Below the pieces are notes generated by a model that saw only the letters and a program-made list of their open reading frames with translations, did not search any database and was not told the DNA's origin. 21,889 nucleotides of DNA from Eggerthellaceae bacterium UBA3686 (GTDB lineage: Bacteria > Actinomycetota > Coriobacteriia > Coriobacteriales > Eggerthellaceae), in the NCBI GenBank assembly GCA_002371495.1, contig DFIX01000049.1:27433-49321 (forward strand), in the 5' to 3' direction. The position numbers and the translations under genes were made by a program. Shown here piece by piece: positions 7,607 through 14,935 of this stretch. How positions within the stretch are numbered: position 1 is the first letter of the stretch; every line of letters starts with the position of its first letter.

Positions 7607-8338
7607 CTAGACCTGCCGGCCCCCTTGCTCGACTTCGGCGATATCATCTCGCGAAGTCCCTTTCAAGGAGTACGTATCGAAAGCAGGTGTGGCTGGCAGT
7701 TGTATCTCGATGCAGTCGATCTTGTGCATCACTGCATGACCGCAGGTTAGGGACACATCGAAAACGTGCCCTCCCCTCGTTCGATCCTCCGACACGAAAT
7801 GCACGTGCCAGTCAGGAGCGTTGATGCCGTCCATGTAATCCGGGTAGTAGACGCATACGAGCGTGCCACCCAACTTCTCGAACACGAACTCGCGCTGCGT
7901 CGTGGCAAGCATGTCCTTCAGAGCGATGTGGTCTGCCCGATACGCCGATTCCGAACGTGCGGACACGCTATCGAAAGAGCCTTCCACCGTCACGACATGC
8001 ATGCTGTTCAAGGCGAATGCCTCGTCGAGCTTGCAGGTGAGCTCGTGTTTGAGCGCGTCGATGTCGGGCGCCTTCCCCAATTCGAATTCGGTACCGCCTT
8101 GCACTGCGGCGACTGAAGCGAACGGCACGCCGGTATCCGGCGCGGATCTTACGACGGATCCATCTTGACGAGCGCGGTAGCACACGCCGTCGAGCAGGAT
8201 CATCTCGCCGTCCACGCCCTCGAAGGTCCCCAGCCCGACGCTTCCCCGGCTCTCTAGTTCTTGGACGGTAATTACACTGCGCGTGTATCCTGCCACGAGG
8301 GCTTGCAGCGTCGACACCTGAAACATTTTGTTGCTCAT
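7607..8338 (-). CDS. budA: Acetolactate decarboxylase
   Basis: Alpha-acetolactate decarboxylase converts (S)-2-acetolactate to acetoin and CO2 in the cytoplasm, diverting pyruvate to acetoin/butanediol and consuming protons. The 243-residue protein has the family's opening FQVSTLQALVAGY (6-18), GLGTFEGVDGEMILLDGVCY (35-54), VEGSF (118-122) and DWHVHFVSEDRTRGGH (176-191). The three zinc ligands, H178, H180 and H191, are present. The ATG at 8338 is chosen because AAGGGG lies seven bases before it and homology begins there; a longer open frame continues upstream without similarity. No acetolactate synthase or butanediol dehydrogenase is adjacent. The nucleotidase stop is 127 bases upstream. Confidence 0.93.
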   Translation of the reverse strand: MSNKMFQVSTLQALVAGYTRSVITVQELESRGSVGLGTFEGVDGEMILLDGVCYRARQDGSVVRSAPDTGVPFASVAAVQGGTEFELGKAPDIDALKHELTCKLDEAFALNSMHVVTVEGSFDSVSARSESAYRADHIALKDMLATTQREFVFEKLGGTLVCVYYPDYMDGINAPDWHVHFVSEDRTRGGHVFDVSLTCGHAVMHKIDCIEIQLPATPAFDTYSLKGTSRDDIAEVEQGGRQV

Positions 8339-8465
8339 GCCGTACCCCTTGCCTCTTGAACCGATTCTCGCGATGTTTCTCCTCTTGATTCGCGCTGGGT
8401 GCAGCTTGCCTTGTACGCAATGCAAGAATTCACACGCTGCGTCCACAGACAATCTGCGCTGCCAC

Positions 8466-9938
8466 CTATTCGCGAATGACCAGCCGCTGCTCGCCGTCGA
8501 CCTTAAGATGCTCGTGGCGATTGAAGTATTCCCGCAACACGTTCGCACACTTGGTGGCTACCTCCAGCGACTGGCCGTTCCCCTCTACCTCGTCAGGCTC
8601 GACGTCCAGGTGCTCACTCATGTTCATGAAGTGGAACTCCTGCAAGGCAACGGTGTATAGATCGTTGTCCTCGACCTCTTTGCCGTTCATTTTCATCGAC
8701 ACGATGCTCTGGGTCCGGCGGTCGTATTCGCAGAAGAAGCCCCGTGAGAATTGGAACCACTCGGTGTGGTCGCCGTCGACGAAAGCATCCTCCCGCAGCA
8801 TGAAGCGCACTGCGCGGCGCAGCTGTTCACCAGTGAATTTCACCGCGAACACGGGATCGTTGAAGGGGAAGATTTCCATGAAATCCTTAAGCGTGACAAT
8901 TGGGCCGAGTTGCGGTTTGCGGATGCTCCCCGACCCAAGCAGCACCAGATCGGTGCCCAGCTGCGTACGCAACCCCTCTGCCATCAGGTCGCCGAGCTCT
9001 GTTTCCATATTGCGGAGCGGATGGGTGTAGGCGCGCGGGAACCGAGTCAGAACGCGACTGTACTTTTGGTCAGTCGCGTCCTTGTACTCGTTGATAGCCT
9101 CTTCCAGGGCCTCGTCGCGCGGGCAGTTTTCCGACGTGATGGGGATGCACTGCCAGGTGTACGAATCGATGCAGTTGCCGTCGGTGTCCACCATGATGTC
9201 GAAGCGGCCGATCTGGTCTGTGCCGATGCCGACCTGCACGATGGGAATGCCCGCAACCTCGCAAGGCTCGTCCAACCGCGTATGGCTGTGGCCTCCGATG
9301 ATCACGTCCACACCCCATGCGGGGTCCAGCGCCGCCGCAAGTTTCTGATCCTGCTCGAAGCCGATGTGAGTCAGCAGAACCGTGACGTCGATGTCCTTGG
9401 TCCGATATGCGTCGCAGATCTTACCGACTTCGTTCACCGCGTCTTTAAGGTCGACCAGCATGCCTACCCAGCCTTGCGACTTGGTGCTTTCCAACACTTC
9501 CTGCGTCAGGATTCCGATGAAGAGCACGCGCATCCCACCGATTCTCTTAACCCAGTGCGCACGGAACAGGCGCGTCTCTTTGTATTTCAGGTACATGTTG
9601 GCGCAAACGATGGGAAAGCTCGCGCACTTTTCCAAAAAAAGCAGGTGCGAAAGACCGTAGTCGACCTCATGGTTACCCAACGACACCACATCGGGGGCAA
9701 GCATGTTCATGATGTCGATAGTGGAAATCCCCTGATACTCGCTGTCAATCAAGGACCCACGAAACATGTCGCCCGCAATGGCGTAAATGACGTTGCTCTC
9801 TTCGTCGCGGACTTTGTTAACATAGCCGGACAGTCGGGAAACCCCGCCGATAAGCGCTTCGTCGACCTTTTCAGCCAGGAAGTCGCCGTGAAGGTCGTTG
9901 GAATGCAAGATGGTGAGCTTCTTCAGGTTCTTTTCCAT
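8466..9938 (-). CDS. UshA-like 5'-nucleotidase/metallophosphoesterase without signal peptide
   Basis: The 490-residue enzyme has the calcineurin-like metal-site motifs in order: SNDLHGDF (D15, H17), IAGDMFRG (D57), LGNHEVDYG (N89, H90), LLTHIGFEQD (H191) and GGHSHTRL (215-222). The 5'-nucleotidase C-terminal substrate domain follows, with NMETELGDLMAEGLR, LGSGSIRKPQL and FPFNDPVFAVKFTGEQLRRA. It should hydrolyse nucleotides or related phosphate esters. UshA-type enzymes are normally exported; here the protein begins MEKNLKKLTILHSNDLHGDF, directly at the first catalytic strand, with no signal peptide or anchor. The ATG at 9938 has AAGGGGATGGC in front. It is probably cytosolic. The next gene downstream is acetolactate decarboxylase. 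Confidence 0.9.
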   Translation of the reverse strand: MEKNLKKLTILHSNDLHGDFLAEKVDEALIGGVSRLSGYVNKVRDEESNVIYAIAGDMFRGSLIDSEYQGISTIDIMNMLAPDVVSLGNHEVDYGLSHLLFLEKCASFPIVCANMYLKYKETRLFRAHWVKRIGGMRVLFIGILTQEVLESTKSQGWVGMLVDLKDAVNEVGKICDAYRTKDIDVTVLLTHIGFEQDQKLAAALDPAWGVDVIIGGHSHTRLDEPCEVAGIPIVQVGIGTDQIGRFDIMVDTDGNCIDSYTWQCIPITSENCPRDEALEEAINEYKDATDQKYSRVLTRFPRAYTHPLRNMETELGDLMAEGLRTQLGTDLVLLGSGSIRKPQLGPIVTLKDFMEIFPFNDPVFAVKFTGEQLRRAVRFMLREDAFVDGDHTEWFQFSRGFFCEYDRRTQSIVSMKMNGKEVEDNDLYTVALQEFHFMNMSEHLDVEPDEVEGNGQSLEVATKCANVLREYFNRHEHLKVDGEQRLVIRE

Positions 9939-10015
9939 GCCATCCCCTTTTCCGTACAAATCGGCACCGTTTCGGATGATACAGCAGAACCAACCCGCCC
10001 GCGCCATCTATAACT

Positions 10016-10115
10016 ACGTGAACGGGGAGGACGGAGGAATGTTCACGCGGTCATTAGGCGCCAATCCCAGCTGGGTCGCTCTGCGTGAACATTCCTCCGT
10101 CCCCCCCGTTCACGT
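10016..10115. repeat. Large palindromic element with 33-bp arms
   Basis: Positions 10016-10048 and 10083-10115 are inverted copies of 33 bases with a single mismatch. The arms begin ACGTGAACGGGG and end GGAATGTTCACGC. The 34-base loop contains two smaller palindromes, GGCGCC (10057-10062) and CCCAGCTGGG (10066-10075). It lies between two divergent genes, so it is not a terminator for either. It resembles REP/palindromic-unit or small non-autonomous mobile elements. Confidence 0.85.
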
Positions 10116-10219
10116 GCTCGCCGGTCTGCCCCGCGCCCGTGAACAATTTAAAGCACAGGGACAGATGAGCCGACGGCGTTCGAAGCGTCCCTGCACCCAA
10201 ACGCGCAACCACCTATTGC

Positions 10220-10248
10220 GTGACAGGCCATGTGCGCGCCCGTATGAT
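10220..10248 (+). promoter_or_regulatory. Candidate promoter of the XRE/desulfoferrodoxin-like gene
   Basis: GTGACA (10220-10225) and TATGAT (10243-10248) are separated by 17 bases, each differing from the sigma-70 consensus at one position. Transcription would begin near 10255, which favours the ATG at 10283 over the one at 10262. Confidence 0.5.
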
Positions 10249-10282
10249 TGCAGGAGAGCCGATGATAGGAACGGAGAAAGCC

Positions 10283-11101
10283 ATGAAAGTAAGCGATGCC
10301 ATCTCGAACGCGCGGAAGCGCGCGGGACTCACGCAGGAGCAGCTCGCGGCCAAGGTGTACGTGACGCGCCAGGCGGTGAGCCGCTGGGAAAACGGCGACA
10401 GCGAGCCCAGCGTCGACATGCGCAAGCTTCTGGCGAACGTGCTGGAAATCCCCGCCGCAGAGCTGTTCGACCTGCCCGACGCGCCGGCCTGCCAGTGCTG
10501 CGGGACGCCCTTCGACGTGCCGAACATGCCCTTCGGGACCGATGCCGACGGGGCCGAAAACCCGGACTACTGCGGATGGTGCTACCAGAACGGCGAGTTC
10601 ACGAGCACCGGGCTCGACGAGATCATCGAGCGCAACGTCCCCTTCCTCATGGAGGCCACCGGCTACACCGCCGAGGAGGCGGTCTCGTTCATGGGCGCGG
10701 TGCTGCCCACGCTCAAGCGATGGCGGAGCGCCGAGAACCGCAACCTTGCGGCTGATTGCAGAAAGGGGTTGTTCTACGTTTGCCCTGGCTGTGGAAACGC
10801 CGTCTGGTCCATGGGCGAGGCGACGGTCAACTGCTGCGGCAACGTGCTTGAGCCCCTCGCGCCCAGGCGCAACGACGGCATCCTGGCAGCGCAGGTCGAG
10901 GTCGCGGACGGCAGCCAGCGCGTACGCATCGCGCACCCTATGACCAAGCAGGACCACCTGGCCTACATCCTCGCCGTGGGTGACGACCTCGTGCGCATCA
11001 AGCGCCTCTACCCCGAGCAGGAGGCCTGGGCCGAGTTCCCCCTGCAGGGACCTTGCACGCTCTACGCGTACGGGAAGGGCTGCGGGCTCGTCGAGCTGTA
11101 A
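10283..11101 (+). CDS. XRE-type regulator fused to zinc ribbon and degenerate desulfoferrodoxin-like module
   Basis: The 272-residue protein has three parts. Residues 1-60 are a Cro/C1 helix-turn-helix (LTQEQLAAKVYVTRQAVSRW). Residues 70-115 are a ribbon with C70/C73 and C97/C100 (DYCGWCYQNGEF), like zf-ribbon_2. Residues 163-272 follow desulfoferrodoxin: FYVCPGCGN, CCG (C167, C170, C184, C185, an intact desulforedoxin-type Cys4 site), then HPMTKQDH and KRLYPEQEAWAEF. The superoxide reductase iron centre is altered: the final C-N-x-H-G is GKGCG (264-268), and the His spacing after HPM is shifted. I infer a DNA-binding metal or redox sensor rather than an enzyme. The start matches the usual five-residue N-terminus, with GGAG six bases upstream. 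An ATG at 10262 with AGGAG is the alternative. Confidence 0.8.
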   Translation: MKVSDAISNARKRAGLTQEQLAAKVYVTRQAVSRWENGDSEPSVDMRKLLANVLEIPAAELFDLPDAPACQCCGTPFDVPNMPFGTDADGAENPDYCGWCYQNGEFTSTGLDEIIERNVPFLMEATGYTAEEAVSFMGAVLPTLKRWRSAENRNLAADCRKGLFYVCPGCGNAVWSMGEATVNCCGNVLEPLAPRRNDGILAAQVEVADGSQRVRIAHPMTKQDHLAYILAVGDDLVRIKRLYPEQEAWAEFPLQGPCTLYAYGKGCGLVEL

Positions 11102-11119
11102 GGGGAGCCGTTACAGCTC
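11093..11119 (+). terminator. Weak hairpin over the regulator stop codon
   Basis: GAGCTGTAA (11093-11101, containing the stop) pairs with TTACAGCTC (11111-11119) over a nine-base loop. No T-run follows, so a terminator role is uncertain. Confidence 0.3.
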
Positions 11120-11433
11120 TTCGCCCCTCGAAAGCGTTTACCCATCGAGGCCTTTGGCAAGGGCGGCGTTCATCATGCTTTGTTGACATTGCCCTATAGC
11201 GCGAAAGGAGGCGAGATTCGGGACTGCAAATCGCGGGGCGAACGTGGTAATGCGACATCCGAAGCGCGGGCATGGGGCTCCGCGCGAGCGGTCATCCAAG
11301 GGGATGTCTTTTTGGTCATTGTTCTGTAGGGAACGCTAGAGCCAGATTTTCAAGAAGGGCGCATCGACGCCCTCGGTTCTTCGTGTTCCGAATCCCGCTG
11401 ACTCATTGGATTCTCACAGAACAGGACACTACC
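11102..11433. other. 332-base intergenic stretch
   Basis: No convincing gene is seen between the regulator and the small ORF at 11434. A strong Shine-Dalgarno-like AAAGGAGG at about 11204-11211 has no start codon at a usual distance. A short frame starting at the ATG near 11249 could encode about 29 residues (MRHPKRGHGAPRERSSKGMS, then FWSLFCRER), but without a matching ribosome site. A small hairpin (AGGGCG/CGCCCT) lies near 11357-11373. Confidence 0.4.
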
Positions 11434-11793
11434 ATGTGTTTCCCGAAGGCAAATTCCTTCCCGACATCCGTCATGCGCGAGCGCAGCGACGAGCTGCTGC
11501 TTGCCATCCCCGGCATGGTGCGCGACTGCCACGACAACCTTCCCGCGTGCCTGCTCGCGTCCTGGACGTCCGAGCAGCTCGACTACATGCACGACATGGA
11601 CTGGTGGCGTGTGAACATCGTCCAGACCGACGACGTGGAGATCCTCGACATGCACGAGATGGCCTGCACGCGTGAGGCGTGGGTCGACTGGATCGCCTGC
11701 GACAACGAATATGCTGTGGGCGACCACGCGGCCGTCGAGGCCGGTGCGTTCGACTATCTGAACACCATTGCCGTGAGACTAAGGCGACGATAG
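11434..11793 (+). CDS. Hypothetical acidic protein, 119 aa
   Basis: I do not recognise a family. The protein starts MCFPKANSFPTSVMRERSDE, is acidic, rich in Trp, Met and Cys (MHDMDWWRVNIVQTDDVEIL, CTREAWVDWIACDNEYAVGD), and ends in basic VRLRRR. There is no signal peptide or membrane helix. The ATG at 11434 is chosen because an AGGA lies eight bases before it; the frame stays open back to 11272 but that part is arginine-rich and looks non-coding. Codon use fits the surrounding genome. It stands alone between a regulator and a repeat-rich stretch. Confidence 0.5.
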   Translation: MCFPKANSFPTSVMRERSDELLLAIPGMVRDCHDNLPACLLASWTSEQLDYMHDMDWWRVNIVQTDDVEILDMHEMACTREAWVDWIACDNEYAVGDHAAVEAGAFDYLNTIAVRLRRR

Positions 11794-11847
11794 CACCACC
11801 TAAGCGACGGGCCCCTAGCCTGCTCGCATCCACAGCTCTACCTTCCC

Positions 11848-12049
11848 TGCCACTTTTTTCGATTTGCCGACGATTTCGGCGCGGAGGGCTGCGGACTCGG
11901 GAAACGGGCAGCTGGCTGAACTGCGCGTTTGCGAATCGTCATAACCCCGTGAGCCCGGCGCCCCGGAAAATTCGTCGGATATTCGAAAAAAGTGGCAGCG
12001 CGAGGGCTGAAATTGACGAAATCGTCGGATATTCGAAAAAAGTGGCAGC
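11848..12049. repeat. Three copies of a ~28-bp repeat, one inverted
   Basis: The core TCGTCGGATATTCGAAAAAA, continuing GTGGCAGC, occurs identically at 11972-11999 and 12022-12049, exactly 50 bases apart. A diverged inverted copy is at 11848-11879 (TGCCACTTTTTTCGATTTGC on the plus strand, then CGACGATTTCGG). All copies keep TCGTCGG, the A6 run and GTGGCA. The spacing and mixed orientation do not fit CRISPR. Confidence 0.85.
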
Positions 12050-12580
12050 CGCAGGCGCCATCCGCAGGCCGACCCCAACCTGACTTCATATGGATTGATG
12101 CGGCAAATTATGCAATCAGCATCGACTACAATTTCAGATTCTTTGCATCGAATTACTGGCCGACTATCATATCCCTCATTTGCTACGCGCATATTTGCAT
12201 CGACGGGGTTGTCAGGAGCTGTCTCCAGAGCAAGCTTAGGTAAGCTCTCGTACAGAGGGAAATGCAGCCGAATTTAGGCTTCCGGCAAGCGTGACTGCGA
12301 CGCGGGTTGGAATTCCGATTCCCCCGCTGACACCGAGAAACACCGCATACCCCGCATCATCTCGAGAAGATTCCCGATTGCCCGAAATCGGCGTTTCGAT
12401 CCCCCTCGCAGGGTTTGCGCAGTCCGGGCGGAAGCGGCTGCCCCAGAGGCCGTTTCTGCAAACACTGTGGATATGCAAGTCACAGCTCCAGTGCACATAG
12501 TGCAACCTAAGCCGAAACCGCAAACCTGCGCTCCATTCTCTTGGGTTCAAATCTGCCCAGTCTTGTGCGAGAATATAAAT

Positions 12581-12596
12581 GTTAGCTGAATTTAAC
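12581..12596. promoter_or_regulatory. GTTA/TAAC inverted repeat next to a -10-like box
   Basis: GTTAGCTGAATTTAAC has GTTA and TAAC arms eight bases apart and directly follows a TATAAA box (12574-12579). A GAGGAG ribosome site and GTG lie just downstream. It resembles the clearer palindrome at 13098-13115, so it may be bound by the same repressor. Inference from pattern only. Confidence 0.35.
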
Positions 12597-12614
12597 TTAT
12601 TGAGGAGCTCACAC

Positions 12615-12778
12615 GTGCCAGACAAGACCTTCGAGGGTGTTGCGGGCTGATCGAGGTGCGACCCTTCTACACTTCTGCACGCCGCATCCTCAAGGGGAAG
12701 GTCAACCTGTACTCCAAGATAGCCATGGCCGTCGCCGATCGCACTGGCCGCGCATTCCTGCTACACATGAAACTCTAG
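12615..12778 (+). pseudogene. Decayed small gene with early frameshift
   Basis: A GTG behind GAGGAG starts VPDKTFEGVAG and meets a TGA at 12648. In the neighbouring frame the text continues as LIEVRPFYTSARRILKGKVN, then LYSKIAMAVADRTGRAFLLH and MKL-stop at 12778. The composition of the second part looks protein-coding. Together they suggest a gene of about 54 codons, or the joined ends of a longer gene, broken by a frameshift. The family is not recognised. It immediately precedes the methyltransferase remnant. Confidence 0.35.
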
Positions 12779-12799
12779 ATGCAACGAACGGAGAGATAT

Positions 12800-12979
12800 A
12801 TGAAGAGCGACGCCGAATACAAGGAGCTGTCAATCAGGGAATTCACGAAGGCCGCAGAGGTGTACGACAGCGGTCACGCTGGAATCTACGAGATGCGCAA
12901 GCATACCGTGCGCGGCAAGCTGTTCGCCGCCACCGTCGGCAAGAATGCGAACAATCGCCTGGCTGTGTTCGCGTGGTGA
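12800..12979 (+). pseudogene. Truncated class I SAM-dependent methyltransferase (N-terminal remnant)
   Basis: The frame MKSDAEYKELSIREFTKAAE, VYDSGHAGIYEMRKH matches the N-terminus of methyltransferases that accompany paired iron-type ABC exporters; in the intact protein an SAM-binding D-x-G-C-G-T-G motif would follow about 25 residues later. Here similarity stops after MRKH. The last 24 codons (TVRGKLFAATVGKNANNRLA, VFAW-stop) do not belong, and no SAM-binding motif exists. GGAGA precedes the ATG at 12800, so a 59-residue peptide could still be made, but it would be inactive as an enzyme. Its position just upstream of the ABC pair supports the assignment. Confidence 0.6.
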
Positions 12980-13065
12980 GGGCATGTGATGGGGAATGGA
13001 CTCCAACCCTGCCGCTTCGCGCAAAACGCCTTTAGAAGCAGAGTTATATACAACTGATTTTGCGA

Positions 13066-13093
13066 TTGCATATGCCGATTGATGTTCTATCAT
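13066..13093 (+). promoter_or_regulatory. Promoter of the ABC exporter pair
   Basis: TTGCAT (13066-13071) and TATCAT (13088-13093) with a 16-base spacer. The start site would fall within or next to the palindrome at 13098-13115, as expected for a repressed promoter. Confidence 0.5.
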
Positions 13094-13097
13094 ATTG

Positions 13098-13115
13098 AGT
13101 TAGTTTTAACTAACT
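13098..13115. promoter_or_regulatory. 18-bp perfect palindrome, probable metal-repressor operator
   Basis: AGTTAGTTTTAACTAACT consists of perfect 8-base arms around TT. It sits between the -10 box and the ribosome site of the ABC pair, 15 bases before the ATG. Its TTAGTT-TT-AACTAA form resembles operators of DtxR/MntR-type metal-responsive repressors, though the spacing differs from the classic IdeR box. The palindrome is seen; the regulator is inferred. Confidence 0.65.
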
Positions 13116-13130
13116 TTAGAAAGGATACCT

Positions 13131-14933
13131 ATGGCTGAGAAAAAGCAAGGAGACCTGTCCGTTCTCCTAGGCTACGCCGGCGAGCGAAAGGGCCTGACCT
13201 TCTTGGGGCTCGCACTCTCCGCCGTCTCCATGGCCTTGAGCATGGTGCCCTATATTTGCGTATGGCTCGTGGTGCGCGACCTCGTTGCCGTCGCCCCCGA
13301 CTGGAGCGCGGCTGGTTCCATCGCCGGTTACGGCTGGATGGCCTTCGCTTTCGCGGTGGCGGGCATCCTCGTGTACTTCGTGGCACTCATGTGCACGCAT
13401 CTGGCGGCGTTTCGCACGGCATCCAACATCCGTAAGCAAGGCATGGCCCACTTGATGAACGCACCGCTCGGCTATTTCGACAACAATGCAAGCGGCCTTA
13501 TCCGCAACCAGCTCGATGGAGCTTCCGCTGAGACCGAGACGCTGCTCGCGCACAATCTGGCCGATATCGTGGGCACTGCGACGATGCTCGTCGCCATGAT
13601 CGCGCTCATGTTCGTGTTCGATTGGCGCATGGGAGCCGCCTGTCTGGTTGCCGCTGTCATTTCGGTTGCGTCGATGTTCACCATGATGGGCGGAAAGAAC
13701 GCCAAGCTCATGGAAGAGTACCAGGCCGCGCAGGACCGCATGAGCAAGGCGGGAACGGAATACGTGCGCGGCATCCCCGTGGTGAAGGTGTTCCAGCAGA
13801 CAGTCTACTCCTTCAAGGCCTTCAAGGAGGCCATCGACGATTACAGCGCGAAGGCGAGCCACTACCAGGGCGACGTCTGCCGCGTGCCCCAATCGGTCAA
13901 CCTCACCTTCACCGAGGGCGCGTTCGTCTTCTTGGTCCCCGTCGCCCTGTTCCTGGCGCCGGGAGCGCTCGCCTCGGGCGATTTCGCGGGCTTCGTGACG
14001 AACTTCGCGTTCTACGCGGTGTTTTCCGCCATCATCTCGACGGCGTTGGCGAAGATCATGTTCGCAGCAAGCGGCATGATGTTAGCCAGCACGGCGCTTG
14101 GCCGCATCCGTCCGGTAATGAACGCGCCGGTGCTCGACGTTGCGCCCGACCCCGAGATGCCGCAAGGGAATCGCGTCGAGTTCAAGGATGTAAGCTTCAC
14201 CTACGACGGCGCTGCAGATCCCGCGCTGAACCATGTCTCGTTTACGGTCGAGCCTGGTCAAACAGTGGCCTTGGTCGGCCCCAGCGGCGGCGGCAAGACC
14301 ACCGCCGCCAGCCTGATCCCGCGCTTCTGGGACGTCACAAGCGGCGCCGTGGAAGTGGGCGGCGTCGACGTTCGCAAAATCGACCCGCATGTGCTCATGG
14401 ACCAGATAGCATTCGTGTTTCAAAACAACCGGCTGTTCAAAACATCGATCCTGGAAAACGTCCGAGCCGCGCGCCCGGAAGCCTCGCGCGAGGAAGTAGA
14501 GGCGGCTCTTGCCGCCGCGCAATGCGACGACATCATCGCAAAGCTTCCAGACGGCATAGACACGATGATCGGCACGGAGGGCACCTACCTATCTGGCGGC
14601 GAGCAGCAACGCGTTGCTTTGGCCCGTGCCATCTTGAAGGATGCGCCCATCGTCGTGCTCGACGAGGCAACCGCCTTCGCCGACCCCGAAAACGAAGCGC
14701 TTATCCAGAAGGCCTTTGCCACGCTTACACGAGACCGCACCGTCATCATGATCGCCCATCGCCTGTCGACGGTGGTCAACGCAGACAAGATCATCGTGCT
14801 CGACCGCGGCGCCGTCGTGGAGGAGGGCCCGCACGATTCGCTGGCGGGTGCTGGTGGATTGTACGCCCGCATGTGGGGCGACTATAACCAAGCCGTCCAA
14901 TGGCGAATCTCGACTGAGCGAGAGGAGGCTTAA
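13131..14933 (+). CDS. ABC exporter-fold protein, IrtA/YbtP-like subunit (iron-chelate transport type)
   Basis: The 600-residue half-transporter has a six-helix membrane domain (~20-320) and an ATPase domain (~345-590). Walker A is GPSGGGKTT (383-391), the signature LSGGEQQR, Walker B IVVLDEAT. The D-loop region reads DEATAFADPENE instead of the usual DEATSALD, a hallmark of one subunit in heterodimeric iron-siderophore systems such as IrtAB and YbtPQ, which import despite an exporter fold. The ATG at 13131 has AGAAAGGA in front. The next gene begins two bases after the stop, so they form a heterodimer operon. The likely substrate is a metal chelate, but this is inference from family and context. 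Confidence 0.85.
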   Translation: MAEKKQGDLSVLLGYAGERKGLTFLGLALSAVSMALSMVPYICVWLVVRDLVAVAPDWSAAGSIAGYGWMAFAFAVAGILVYFVALMCTHLAAFRTASNIRKQGMAHLMNAPLGYFDNNASGLIRNQLDGASAETETLLAHNLADIVGTATMLVAMIALMFVFDWRMGAACLVAAVISVASMFTMMGGKNAKLMEEYQAAQDRMSKAGTEYVRGIPVVKVFQQTVYSFKAFKEAIDDYSAKASHYQGDVCRVPQSVNLTFTEGAFVFLVPVALFLAPGALASGDFAGFVTNFAFYAVFSAIISTALAKIMFAASGMMLASTALGRIRPVMNAPVLDVAPDPEMPQGNRVEFKDVSFTYDGAADPALNHVSFTVEPGQTVALVGPSGGGKTTAASLIPRFWDVTSGAVEVGGVDVRKIDPHVLMDQIAFVFQNNRLFKTSILENVRAARPEASREEVEAALAAAQCDDIIAKLPDGIDTMIGTEGTYLSGGEQQRVALARAILKDAPIVVLDEATAFADPENEALIQKAFATLTRDRTVIMIAHRLSTVVNADKIIVLDRGAVVEEGPHDSLAGAGGLYARMWGDYNQAVQWRISTEREEA

Positions 14934-14935
14934 GC

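Larger units (their letters stand above)
11794..12614. other. Gene-poor 821-base stretch with repeats
   Basis: I see no supported protein gene here on either strand; open frames are short, arginine/serine-rich and lack ribosome sites. The left third holds three copies of a ~28-base repeat. The middle (12070-12240) is unusually AT-rich for this genome. The right end carries a promoter-like TATAAA (12574-12579) and a GTTA/TAAC inverted repeat leading into a decayed gene. It looks like a degraded accessory region. Confidence 0.5.

Noticed and set aside
7597..7618. CGGCAGG/CCTGCCG stem over the acetolactate decarboxylase stop as a terminator
   Set aside because: Short stem within the coding end and no T-run on either strand.
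8339..8548. Upstream extension of the acetolactate decarboxylase frame
   Set aside because: The extra 70 residues show no family similarity, run into the nucleotidase gene and lack a ribosome site, whereas the ATG at 8338 has one.
8751..10013. Plus-strand open frame of 420 codons opposite the nucleotidase
   Set aside because: Antisense shadow; the minus strand encodes all catalytic motifs of a known enzyme family.
11848..12049. Repeats considered as a CRISPR array
   Set aside because: Only two direct copies with a 22-base spacer plus one inverted copy; no cas genes and wrong geometry.
12541..12566. GGGTTCAAATC, resembling a tRNA T-loop
   Set aside because: The flanking bases do not form a 5-bp T-stem, and no acceptor, D or anticodon arms can be found around it.
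12236..12625. Minus-strand open frame of 129 codons in the gene-poor region
   Set aside because: No ribosome site, no recognisable motif, and it runs over a promoter-like sequence on the other strand.
13622..14887. Overlapping plus-strand frame inside the first ABC gene
   Set aside because: Arg/Gly-rich out-of-frame shadow of a conserved ABC ATPase domain.
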